Part shown: piece by piece, positions 1 to 7,098 of the stretch | Layout of the letters: the number at the start of each line of letters is the position of its first letter | Numbering within the stretch: the stretch's first letter is position 1 | Assembly (NCBI RefSeq): GCF_029207565.1 | Contig: NZ_JANCMW010000009.1 | Location: 62,001-126,000, forward strand | Length of the DNA stretch: 64,000 nucleotides | Origin: Marinobacter iranensis | GTDB taxonomy: Bacteria; Pseudomonadota; Gammaproteobacteria; Pseudomonadales; Oleiphilaceae | Direction: 5' to 3' | Translations under genes and position numbers: made by a program | The notes under the pieces: model-generated | The model's input: only the letters and a program-made list of their open reading frames with translations | Databases searched by the model: none | Told to the model about the DNA's origin: nothing

Positions 1-2
1 GC

Positions 3-347
3 AGCGCCTCGCTTGAACACGACCATAACATCATCAACCTGGCCAGCCAGGCGCTGGCCGATATAGGCGCGCCGGCTGTGATCATCGTTACCCGCAGTTG
101 GGAGCCGCCCACTGGCGAGCTCTCGGATTTCCTGCAACAGGCCCGTCAGGTATGGCCCAAGGGTACCACTATCGCATTGGTTCCCATGGCACCGGAACCG
201 GATCAGCCACCACCGAACCACCACATAAACCAGTGGCTCCGGTTTGCCGAGCGCGCGGGAGATGAGAGGATAGTAATCAGCACCCCGGCAATAACACCAC
301 CGGATACCCGCATCCACAACGCATTGCAGGACGAACACAGAGAATGA
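3..347 (+). CDS. DUF2868-like protein, 3' end only
   Basis: The reading frame is open from the window edge and ends at a TGA at 345-347, giving the last ~114 residues; the start is outside the window. The visible part has an alpha/beta look (runs such as APAVIIVTRSWEPP and TIALVPMAP) with no membrane segment. The stop overlaps the start of the next gene as ATGA (344-347), so the two are probably translationally coupled. In gammaproteobacteria a DUF2868 protein commonly precedes a DUF3482 GTPase; the name rests on that neighbour pairing and on general recall, not on a diagnostic motif. Function is unknown. Confidence 0.6.
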   Translation, partial: SASLEHDHNIINLASQALADIGAPAVIIVTRSWEPPTGELSDFLQQARQVWPKGTTIALVPMAPEPDQPPPNHHINQWLRFAERAGDERIVISTPAITPPDTRIHNALQDEHRE

Positions 348-1771
348 ACGCCCCCGTGTTTGCCGTGGTCGGCCATCCCAACAAGGGGAAATCCAGCATC
401 GTGGCCACCCTGTCCCAGAACGATGCCATCGCCATCGCCCTGGAGCCGGGAACAACCCGCAAGCGCCAGTCCTATCCCCTGAACGTCGACGGCAAGACAC
501 TCTATACACTGGTGGACACACCGGGCTTCCAGCGCCCTCGCCGTGTGCTGGAGTGGCTGGAAGCCCACAGTGTGTCGGCCTCTGACAGGGCGGAAACCGT
601 GAAAGCCTTCGTGATCCAGCACCGGCAGGGCGATAGCTTTAACGATGAATGCGAGCTTCTGGCCCCGCTTACCGAGGGTGCCGGCATCATCTATGTAGTC
701 GACGGATCGGTTCCCTACAGCGCCCAGCACGAGGCGGAGATGACTATCCTGCGCTGGACCGGCCGGCCGAGCCTGGCACTGATCAACAGCATCGGCGAGG
801 ACGACTACAGCGACACCTGGACGAAAGCACTCGGCCAGTTCTTTCAGATTGTTCGCAAATTCGACGCTGTTCGCGCCCCTTTTGAACAACATGTAAGCCT
901 CTTGCGGGCATTCGGACAACTTGAACCAAACTGGGAACAACCGCTGGAAAAGGCAACAACCTTCCTCTCAGCGCAGCGACGCCAGCGCAGGACCGAAGCC
1001 GCCACGCTTATTGCCCGGTCCCTGGAAGAGATGATGTCATTCCGCGAGAAACGCACCCTGACCACGCTCCAGACCAGCGAGATCTCTGACTGGGAACTGG
1101 CCGAGCAGCTACGTTCCAGCTGGTATAAGAACCAGAGAAAACGGGAACAGCATCTTCGGATTGCCATAGAAAAGCTCTACGACCACCACCGCGTGGAGAG
1201 ACAGGAAGCCGAACTGGAGTGGCACAGTGACCACGACCTGTTCAGCGAGGACAGCCAGAAGGCCTGGGGCGTCAACCGGCGCTATCTGGCCACCGCCGGC
1301 TTCGGTGCCGGTGCCGTGAGTGGCGCAGGTGTGGATGCTTTGGCTCTGGGGCACTCACTCGGAGCCGGCGCATTGGTGGGCGGGTTAATCGGCGCCGCAG
1401 GCAGTTATTTCTACGGCGACCGCCTGACCCTGCCTGTACTCAACACCGGCGTATTGAAGAACGGGCTCCGCACCGCCACCTTTGGGCCTGTACAAGACAG
1501 TCAGTTCGGCTATGTTGTATTGGGAAGGGCGATCAATCACTGGTGGCACATCAGTCTTCGTAATCACGCTGGTCGCGACCTGCTGGATCTGGAGCCCGCT
1601 GATAACCACTGGCTGGAAACCCTCGACCGCAGGCAACGCCAGATCATCCATCAGGCCTTCGAGCGTTGTCGCAAAAAGCGTTCTCTGGATGATAAAACCA
1701 GGATGGCATTTGCCGCAGCCGTTGAGCAGGCAATGACCGCCTACGACAATTGGCGGTTGAACAGGACCTGA
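344..1771 (+). CDS. DUF3482 GTPase (MMR/HSR1-type G domain)
   Basis: 475 aa. The N-terminal G domain shows the P-loop GHPNKGKSS (residues 10-18), a switch-I region with GTT (36-38) and the G3 motif DTPG (58-61). The G4 position is not a clean NKxD (ALINSIGEDD around 145-154), which is often seen in this family. The central part is charged and helical. A glycine/alanine-rich hydrophobic stretch around 312-355 could insert into or lie against the membrane, as in DUF3482 proteins. It overlaps the upstream DUF2868-like gene by four bases. GTP binding is well supported; the cellular role is unknown. Confidence 0.85.
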   Translation: MNAPVFAVVGHPNKGKSSIVATLSQNDAIAIALEPGTTRKRQSYPLNVDGKTLYTLVDTPGFQRPRRVLEWLEAHSVSASDRAETVKAFVIQHRQGDSFNDECELLAPLTEGAGIIYVVDGSVPYSAQHEAEMTILRWTGRPSLALINSIGEDDYSDTWTKALGQFFQIVRKFDAVRAPFEQHVSLLRAFGQLEPNWEQPLEKATTFLSAQRRQRRTEAATLIARSLEEMMSFREKRTLTTLQTSEISDWELAEQLRSSWYKNQRKREQHLRIAIEKLYDHHRVERQEAELEWHSDHDLFSEDSQKAWGVNRRYLATAGFGAGAVSGAGVDALALGHSLGAGALVGGLIGAAGSYFYGDRLTLPVLNTGVLKNGLRTATFGPVQDSQFGYVVLGRAINHWWHISLRNHAGRDLLDLEPADNHWLETLDRRQRQIIHQAFERCRKKRSLDDKTRMAFAAAVEQAMTAYDNWRLNRT

Positions 1772-1787
1772 CCGGGGTGTGTATACT
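1757..1787 (+). promoter_or_regulatory. candidate sigma70 promoter for ectC
   Basis: TTGAAC (1757-1762) and TATACT (1782-1787) are separated by 19 bp, about 35 bp before the ectC start. The -10 is good, the -35 is partial (4/6) and the spacing is long, so this is only a candidate. It overlaps the 3' end of the GTPase gene. Confidence 0.4.
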
Positions 1788-1821
1788 AAAAGGCTGCTCC
1801 ATCAAATAATGAGGGATAAGT

Positions 1822-2217
1822 ATGAAAATTGTACGAGTTGAGGACATCATCGGCACAGATCGCGAAGTCACCGGGCCAGGCTGGACCAGCCGCCGCATGC
1901 TGCTTAAAAAGGACGGCATGGGCTTTTCGTTCCACGAAACCATTATCCCTGCCGGGGCCGAGCTGAATCTCTGGTATAAAAACCACCTGGAAGCGGTGTA
2001 CTGCGTTGCCGGCAATGGCACCATCCTCGACAAGGAAACCGGCGAAACCCACGAGATTTCCGACGGCACCCTGTACGCACTGGACAAAAACGACCCTCAT
2101 ACCCTGCGTGGCGGAACCGAGGACATGCGCCTGATCTGTGCCTTCAACCCGCCGGTGACCGGTCGTGAAGTTCATGACGAAGACGGCGCTTACACCCTGG
2201 ACACCAGCGACATTTAA
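1822..2217 (+). CDS. ectC: L-ectoine synthase
   Basis: 131 aa, the full family length. It would close N-gamma-acetyl-L-2,4-diaminobutyrate to ectoine, the last step of compatible-solute synthesis, in the cytoplasm. The cupin fold is clear. Glu57, Tyr85 and His93 fall at exactly the positions described as iron ligands in the Paenibacillus lautus enzyme, and the blocks GMGFSFHET (32-40), NHLEAVYC (54-61), RGGTEDMRL (96-104) and GREVHDEDG (114-122) are conserved. AGGGATAAGT precedes the ATG. ectA, ectB and ask are not next to it, so it is a solitary ectC. It may work with an ectAB elsewhere, or act alone, for example as a glutamine cyclase or ectoine hydrolysis/synthesis side enzyme. The next gene is an exporter 12 bp away. 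Confidence 0.95.
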   Translation: MKIVRVEDIIGTDREVTGPGWTSRRMLLKKDGMGFSFHETIIPAGAELNLWYKNHLEAVYCVAGNGTILDKETGETHEISDGTLYALDKNDPHTLRGGTEDMRLICAFNPPVTGREVHDEDGAYTLDTSDI

Positions 2218-2229
2218 AGCACTGCCGTC

Positions 2230-3432
2230 GTGGGTGAATGTTCAGACCCCACCACACCGCCACCGGTAGCACGCCTGCTCCCGGTGGCGGTTCTGCTTTG
2301 GCTGGCCGGTGTTTACCTGCGCATACCGATACTGGTAGCGCCGCCGCTGGCACCGTTCATCAGCGACGAACTCGGCCTGTCCCAGGCCCTGACCGGCGCA
2401 CTCACCACCCTGCCCATACTGATGCTGGCCGTCGGCTCCATGCCCGGTTCCCTGGCCATCGCACGGCTGGGCCCGCGAAACACCCTGGCACTGGCCATGG
2501 TCATCATGGTGATAGGCTCCGCCGGCCGCGGCCTGTCGCCGGATACCGTCACACTGATGCTTGCCAGCGCCGTCATGGGCCTGGGCGTTGCCATGATGCA
2601 GCCCTCCCTGCCGGCGTTGCTGCCCCGCTGGCTGGAACCCCGCCACCTCGCCATCGGCTCCGCCATCTACATGAACGGCATGCTGATGGGCGAATTCATC
2701 GGCGCCGGCATCACCCTCCCGGTACTGATGCCGCTGATGGACGACAGCTGGCGGGCCACCCTGCTGGCCTGGTCACTGCCTGCGTTACTGGTGGCCGCCG
2801 CCCTGTTCCTGCCCCGCCGGGAAATGGCACGGCCAGTAGAAAAACCGGCATGGCTACCTGACTGGAAAAATCCGCTCACCCTGAGAGTCGGACTGCTTTT
2901 GGGCCTGTCCGGCTCCCTGTTCTTTGGGCTGAACGCCTACATGGGCAATCTGCTGGAACAACAGGGCAACTTCGACATGCTGGCGGACGCCCTGTTCTGG
3001 TACAACTTCGCCCAGGTGGGCGCATCGTTGCTGATGCTGAAAATGGCAAGAAGCTGGGTAGGACGAAAGCTTCCTATCATCGTGACTGCCAGTTGCAGCA
3101 TCGTCGGTACAGTTGGCACATTGCTACTTAGCGGCTGGTGGACCATTGCCAGCGCGACATTCATGAGCTTGACGGCGGGTATTCTGTTAATTCTGCTGGT
3201 GGCGTTACCACCGGTGCTGGTGGAATCCAAAGAAACCGGTCGACTATCGGCAGGAAACTTCCTGGTCGGTTACACCCTGGCGTTTTCAGTCCCAATGATA
3301 GGCGGTTTGTTGGCAGACTGGAGCAACGACGCCCGATACGCGATAGGTTTCATCATTGCCTATTGCGTCCTGGTTCTTCCGCTCACATTTACCCTGGACC
3401 TAAAACGACAAAAGGGCCAGCCCCAAAGCTGA
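2230..3432 (+). CDS. MFS transporter, CynX/NimT-like
   Basis: About 400 aa with roughly 12 hydrophobic segments in two halves, split by a short cytoplasmic loop near residue 200 (RREMARPVEKPAWLPDW). The first loop motif (IARLGPRNTLALAM) is an MFS motif-A variant. The overall look (APPLAPFISDELGLSQALTGAL near the N-terminus) matches the CynX/NimT cyanate/nitroimidazole-type group. It begins only 12 bp after ectC, so the two are probably co-transcribed. Whether it carries ectoine or a precursor is speculation. The GTG at 2230 is the first in-frame start but has no strong ribosome-binding site, so the true start may be slightly downstream. Confidence 0.85.
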   Translation: MGECSDPTTPPPVARLLPVAVLLWLAGVYLRIPILVAPPLAPFISDELGLSQALTGALTTLPILMLAVGSMPGSLAIARLGPRNTLALAMVIMVIGSAGRGLSPDTVTLMLASAVMGLGVAMMQPSLPALLPRWLEPRHLAIGSAIYMNGMLMGEFIGAGITLPVLMPLMDDSWRATLLAWSLPALLVAAALFLPRREMARPVEKPAWLPDWKNPLTLRVGLLLGLSGSLFFGLNAYMGNLLEQQGNFDMLADALFWYNFAQVGASLLMLKMARSWVGRKLPIIVTASCSIVGTVGTLLLSGWWTIASATFMSLTAGILLILLVALPPVLVESKETGRLSAGNFLVGYTLAFSVPMIGGLLADWSNDARYAIGFIIAYCVLVLPLTFTLDLKRQKGQPQS

Positions 3433-3469
3433 CCCTCAAAAGGAAGCCCACTCCCAACTTGCTAGCCGT

Positions 3470-3552
3470 GGGGTGGGGGTACTGTTTTCCGCCAGAAATG
3501 GGTGTCTGAGCGAAGCGAGTTCCATTTCCAAGGAAAACAGTACCCTCACCCC
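3470..3552. repeat. palindromic repeat family A, unit 1 (single)
   Basis: 21-bp arms at 3470-3490 and 3532-3552 (20/21 complementary) enclose an inner 6-bp stem AAATGG/CCATTT and the family core GTCTGAGCGNAGCGAGTTC. Outer AACTTG / CAAGTT extends the symmetry. It lies between the convergent ends of the MFS gene and the decarboxylase gene. No T-tract follows the stem on either strand, so a simple intrinsic terminator is not obvious, though the hairpin could still end or protect both transcripts. This is the only unpaired copy in the window. Confidence 0.85.
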
Positions 3553-3568
3553 GCGGCCACCCCCAAGT

Positions 3569-4744
3569 TCAGATGTAATAATCCTTCAACGGCGGAAACC
3601 CGTTGAACTCAATAGCACTGTAGGTTGTTGTATAAGCACCAGTGGAGAGCCAATACATCCTGTCACCAATCGCCAGATTCAGCGGCAGCGGGTACTTGTG
3701 GTGTTCGTACATGATGTCGGCACTATCGCAGGTTGGGCCCGCAATCACGCAATCCTCACCTTCACCGGATTTTTCCGTATAGATCGGGAACTTGATGGAC
3801 TCGTCCAGGGTTTCGATCAAGCCACCGAATTTGCCAACATCGGTGAATACCCAGCGGTGCAATGCCGTGCGGGACTTTCGTGAAATCAGCACAACTTCAC
3901 TCACCAGAATACCGGCATTGGAAATCAACGAACGGCCCGGTTCGATAATAATCTCCGGCAAATCATCGCCAAAATCCTCATCCAGGAAACGCTTGATCTC
4001 CTCGGCATAGGTTTTCAGGTCGTTGGTACGGGTGATGTAGTTGGCCGGGAAGCCGCCCCCCATGTTGATCATCTTCAGCTCGATGCCGTCTTCTTCCTTC
4101 AGGCGTTCGAAGATCACCTTCACCTTGCCCAGGGCCGCGTCCCATGCGCCGATTTCCCGTTGCTGGGAACCCACGTGGAAGGAGACACCGTAGGGCACCA
4201 GGCCCAGGTCACGAGCCAGGATCAGCAGGTCCATGGCCATGTCGGTCTGGCAGCCGAACTTGCGGGACAGGGGCCAATCGGCGGTCAGGGTGCCTTCGGT
4301 GAGGATGCGTACATACACCTTCGAGCCCGGAGCCGCCTTGGCGATGTTACGCAGGTCCGCTTCGGAGTCAGTGGCGTACAGGCGAACGCCCTTCTCGTAA
4401 AAGGTGCGGATGTCCTTTGCCTTCTTGATGGTGTTGCCGTAACTGATGCGCTCGCCGGTCACACCCAGGGCCATGACTTTCTCGAGTTCATACACCGACG
4501 CAATATCAAAGCTGGCGCCCTTGTCCCGGAGCATGGTCAGCACCTGCGGGGCCGGATTGGCCTTGACCGCATAATAGACCTTCGCGTACGGGAAGCCTTC
4601 CACCAGTTCCTCGTACTGACGGTTGATGGTGGCGGTATCAATCACCACGCACGGAGTGTCCTTGGTATCGGCAAAAGCCTTGATACGGGCAAAGGTCTCG
4701 GCGTCGTAATAATCAGTGATGATGGCGTTGGCAGACTCGGTCAT
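3569..4744 (-). CDS. ornithine decarboxylase-like (fold-III PLP decarboxylase)
   Basis: 391 aa. It would decarboxylate ornithine (possibly lysine) to putrescine for polyamine synthesis. The PLP lysine lies in YYAVKANP (Lys61), followed by a glycine-rich phosphate loop NMGGGFPANY and the C-terminal active-site cysteine block PTCDSADIMYE. This is the alanine-racemase-like fold-III family, of the size of the Pseudomonas SpeC-like enzyme. The frame stays open upstream to 4987, but the ATG at 4744 is chosen because GGAGGG lies 12 bases before it and homology begins there. The upstream extension would overlap the ATP-grasp gene. A hairpin terminator lies just upstream in the leader (see finding). 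Confidence 0.9.
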   Translation of the reverse strand: MTESANAIITDYYDAETFARIKAFADTKDTPCVVIDTATINRQYEELVEGFPYAKVYYAVKANPAPQVLTMLRDKGASFDIASVYELEKVMALGVTGERISYGNTIKKAKDIRTFYEKGVRLYATDSEADLRNIAKAAPGSKVYVRILTEGTLTADWPLSRKFGCQTDMAMDLLILARDLGLVPYGVSFHVGSQQREIGAWDAALGKVKVIFERLKEEDGIELKMINMGGGFPANYITRTNDLKTYAEEIKRFLDEDFGDDLPEIIIEPGRSLISNAGILVSEVVLISRKSRTALHRWVFTDVGKFGGLIETLDESIKFPIYTEKSGEGEDCVIAGPTCDSADIMYEHHKYPLPLNLAIGDRMYWLSTGAYTTTYSAIEFNGFPPLKDYYI

Positions 4745-4777
4745 GGATAGTGTTTCCCTCCACGGGCAAACGGGCAT

Positions 4778-4809
4778 AAAAAAAGGCACCTCAGCAACGC
4801 TGCAGTACC
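4778..4809 (-). terminator. intrinsic terminator/attenuator in the decarboxylase leader
   Basis: Read on the minus strand, GGTACT pairs with GGTGCC (two G-U), then after a G/A mismatch CAGC pairs with GCTG over a GTT loop, followed directly by seven T. It lies 34 bases before the decarboxylase ATG and 87 bases after the ATP-grasp stop. It can end the ATP-grasp transcript, but any decarboxylase transcript from further upstream must also cross it. Confidence 0.6.
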
Positions 4810-4855
4810 CGTTAATAGCGCGATCATCGGGCTTTTTTTGCGGGCGGGATATGAG

Positions 4856-4884
4856 CATATCTACCCATAAGCACGGGCCTGCAA
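4856..4884 (-). promoter_or_regulatory. weak candidate promoter upstream of the leader hairpin
   Basis: On the minus strand TTGCAG (4884-4879) and GATATG (4861-4856) are 17 bp apart, just after the ATP-grasp stop codon. A start near 4849 would give the decarboxylase a ~105-base leader containing the terminator hairpin. Both boxes are partial matches. Confidence 0.3.
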
Positions 4885-4895
4885 AAGCCCTTTCA

Positions 4896-5714
4896 TCATA
4901 CCGCCACCGGCCACAAAGGCGCCGGCCCGGTCGGGCCATTCGGGTCTTCAGGTGCGGCCTGGCGCTGCAGGTAATCCAGAATCGCATTTTTCAAATCACT
5001 GCCCTGACCCAGTCCCTGGTTCCCGAATAACCGGTTGAACTCGAGTACGTAGGGATATGCTTCCACCAGGGCAATATCGAAGCCAGCGTGGTCCACTTCA
5101 AGCTCCCGCGCAAGTCTTAGCGCCAGGTCTGTCACCACCGCCGGAACCGGGCCGTTATCGATACGCCCACCCCGTGACACGTTGTTGTAGAAGCCCTGGT
5201 CCGCCTGGGTGCGCCAGTAGGCAGATACTACCCGGTCCCCGACAATAACCACCCTCACATCCCGATCAATCGGCAGGTATTCCTGGGCATACAACACGTT
5301 GGTCCGCTCACAATATCGCTGCCAGTCCGCCCGGTTCTCTATCAGCCACACGCCTTCCCCCATGCTGGCTTTCGGCAGCTTGGCCACAAATGGCAATGCC
5401 ATGGCGTCCCATACCGCCTGCTGTTCATGGGGGCCATTGGCTTCAATCAGTGTCCACGGTGTGTGCTCGGGCGCCACGGTCTGAAAGGCCCGGGTCATTT
5501 CCACTTTGTCGTGGCCGATGCGGTAGCTGGCAACACTGGGGAAAACGCGGCATTTCAGGCCGTGTACCAGGGCGTTCAGTTGCCAGTATTCCGGGAACAG
5601 AACCCAGTCTGCGTCTTTCAGCAGCTCCTTGTGCGCCAGGAACTGTTCGGGCTTGAGGGTTTGGGTGTCCGGGAAGCCCAGGGTGCGGAATATATCGAAG
5701 GAGACCAGTTTCAT
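4896..5714 (-). CDS. ATP-grasp protein, RimK-like
   Basis: About 272 aa from the ATG at 5714; a TTG at 5771 would add 19 residues. The ATP-grasp pattern is visible: PFVAKLPKASMGEGVWLI (lysine and glycine-rich loop), YAQEYLPIDRDVRVVIVGD (central strand with acidic and arginine residues) and the metal-binding end VLEFNRLFGNQGL. The RimK group ligates an amino acid to a carboxylate with ATP. The substrate cannot be told here. It is upstream of and co-directional with the decarboxylase, but a terminator lies between them. No strong ribosome-binding site precedes either start, so the N-terminus is uncertain. Confidence 0.8.
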   Translation of the reverse strand: MKLVSFDIFRTLGFPDTQTLKPEQFLAHKELLKDADWVLFPEYWQLNALVHGLKCRVFPSVASYRIGHDKVEMTRAFQTVAPEHTPWTLIEANGPHEQQAVWDAMALPFVAKLPKASMGEGVWLIENRADWQRYCERTNVLYAQEYLPIDRDVRVVIVGDRVVSAYWRTQADQGFYNNVSRGGRIDNGPVPAVVTDLALRLARELEVDHAGFDIALVEAYPYVLEFNRLFGNQGLGQGSDLKNAILDYLQRQAAPEDPNGPTGPAPLWPVAV

Positions 5715-5827
5715 TGTGATGGGCGCATGGTTGAGTTGGTCGCATTTTATACAGGTTTGGGTTGGGTGCAATAGGTGGTTATTTCGGTTTTGGTTTTGGT
5801 TTTGGTAAGACTGGGCGGGTTGGGGGA

Positions 5828-5919
5828 GGGGTATGGGGGTGTTTTATTTTCAAATGAAAATGAACTCGCTTCGCTCAGACACCATTTTCTTTATTGAAAA
5901 ATAAAACACCCCCATACCC
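5828..5919. repeat. palindromic repeat family A, unit 2
   Basis: Arms 5828-5853 and 5894-5919 (one unpaired base) carry a GTTTTATTTT-type inner arm. The loop holds the family core in reverse orientation (GAACTCGCTTCGCTCAGAC). The sequence immediately right of it (TTAGGTAAC, then CCAGTTGTCGCG) recurs next to other units. Confidence 0.85.
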
Positions 5920-6077
5920 TTAGGTAACGCCAGTTGTCGCGACAATTTACCCTGGTTTTGGCTGGGTTTGTTCGAGAACTTGTTACCGCTGGAACGGGGT
6001 CCGCCCGTAAAAATTCAAAATCAAAGCGCCGCCAAACCCTGGCTTTCCGTAACGACATCACCATTTGCCAGTAGAGC

Positions 6078-6162
6078 GGGGGGGTGGGGGTATTTTTCCG
6101 CCAGGAATGGGTGTCTGAGCGTAGCGAGTTCCATTCCCAAGGAAAAATACCCCCACCTCCCC
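6078..6162. repeat. palindromic repeat family A, unit 3
   Basis: Arms 6078-6099 and 6141-6162 have one mismatch. An inner GGAATGG/CCATTCC stem surrounds the core in forward orientation, here with T at the variable position. It forms the right half of composite element I. Confidence 0.85.
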
Positions 6163-6246
6163 GATCCCCCAAAAATCACCAGTCTTACCTAAAAAACCCA
6201 CCAGCCAACTGCTAACCTCAAACTTGTGAGTAAAGGGAAAACCGCC

Positions 6247-7098
6247 ATGCCCGATTTTGATGACAGTGCAAAGGAGCTACTGAAAAGGCTCTGTGAGGAT
6301 TACGAGTCCGGGGCTACTGCACTGGCACTGACGATGCTAAAAAATCTGGCCACGTATCTGCGGGAGGCCAGACCCGACCCTGAAGAGCTGGCACGTTTAT
6401 TCGGTGAACTCCGCACAGCCCGCCCCAGTATGATTGTGATTGGCAACGCCATCGGGAAAGTGGAGTCGCGGTTGGCCGGGGGTGACACGCCACTGGCTGC
6501 AGTTAACCAGGTTACCGGCGAACTGGAAAACGCAGGATCGGCCATAGCGAAGCATGCCCGCCAGCTGATTCCAACCGATGCCATAATCATGACTCACAGC
6601 GCCAGCTCGGTAGTGCTGGGGCTGTTTCGTTTGCTCGCCCGCGAGCGGCACGGCTTTTCCGTCATCTGCACCCAGAGCAGCCCCGGTCTGGAAGGGCATC
6701 AACTCGCCCGTACTCTGAACGATATGGGCGTGCCGGTTACGCTGATTACGGATGCCCAGATGGGTTTGTTTGTCACCCAGTCAGATGTGGTGCTTATTGG
6801 TTGCGATACCTGGCTGTCGGATGGGCATTTCATCAATAAAAGTGGAACGCGGCTGCTCGCCCTGGCTGCCCGAGCCCACGACAAGCCCTTCTGGGTGCTC
6901 GGGGACAGTTTCAGACACAGTGATCAGGCCAGTGACGAGGTTATCCTGGAAGAAATGCCGGTCAGCGAACTGCATGCACCGGAAGGGGACTGGATTACCC
7001 CCCGGAATATCTATTTCGAAACCATTCCTGAATCCCTGGTTACGGGCGGGATCAACGAGCAGGGCGCTTTTTCGTTCCCTGGCTCGCCTCGGCGCTAA
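6247..7098 (+). CDS. eIF2B-alpha/beta/delta-family protein
   Basis: 283 aa. The N-terminal third is helical. The C-terminal half has the Rossmann-like eIF2B/methylthioribose-1-phosphate isomerase/ribose-1,5-bisphosphate isomerase fold: TDAIIMTHSASSVVLGLF, then SDVVLIGCDTWLSDGHFINK and GTRLLALAARAHDKPFWVLG with the typical NKxGT block. In bacteria such proteins are more likely sugar-phosphate isomerases or nucleotide binders than translation factors; the substrate is unknown. I take the ATG at 6247, preceded by AAAGGG at a good distance, over the in-frame GTG at 6226. Its last 47 bases overlap the convergent hrpB gene. Confidence 0.8.
   Translation: MPDFDDSAKELLKRLCEDYESGATALALTMLKNLATYLREARPDPEELARLFGELRTARPSMIVIGNAIGKVESRLAGGDTPLAAVNQVTGELENAGSAIAKHARQLIPTDAIIMTHSASSVVLGLFRLLARERHGFSVICTQSSPGLEGHQLARTLNDMGVPVTLITDAQMGLFVTQSDVVLIGCDTWLSDGHFINKSGTRLLALAARAHDKPFWVLGDSFRHSDQASDEVILEEMPVSELHAPEGDWITPRNIYFETIPESLVTGGINEQGAFSFPGSPRR

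Larger units (their letters stand above)
5804..6189. repeat. composite inverted element I (two family-A units)
   Basis: A ~386-bp unit bounded by perfect 11-bp inverted ends GGTAAGACTGG (5804-5814) and CCAGTCTTACC (6179-6189). Inside each end is one family-A palindrome, in opposite orientations, with ~160 bp of non-coding sequence between. The whole lies in the divergent gap between the ATP-grasp gene and the eIF2B-like gene. There is no open reading frame of interest inside, and no transposase nearby. It looks like a MITE or a large REP/BIME-type unit. Confidence 0.7.

Noticed and set aside
203..940. 245-codon minus frame over the GTPase gene
   Set aside because: Antisense shadow of the DUF3482 gene.
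4745..4987. N-terminal extension of the decarboxylase to 4987
   Set aside because: Overlaps the ATP-grasp gene and the terminator, and has no homology; ATG 4744 has a clear ribosome-binding site.
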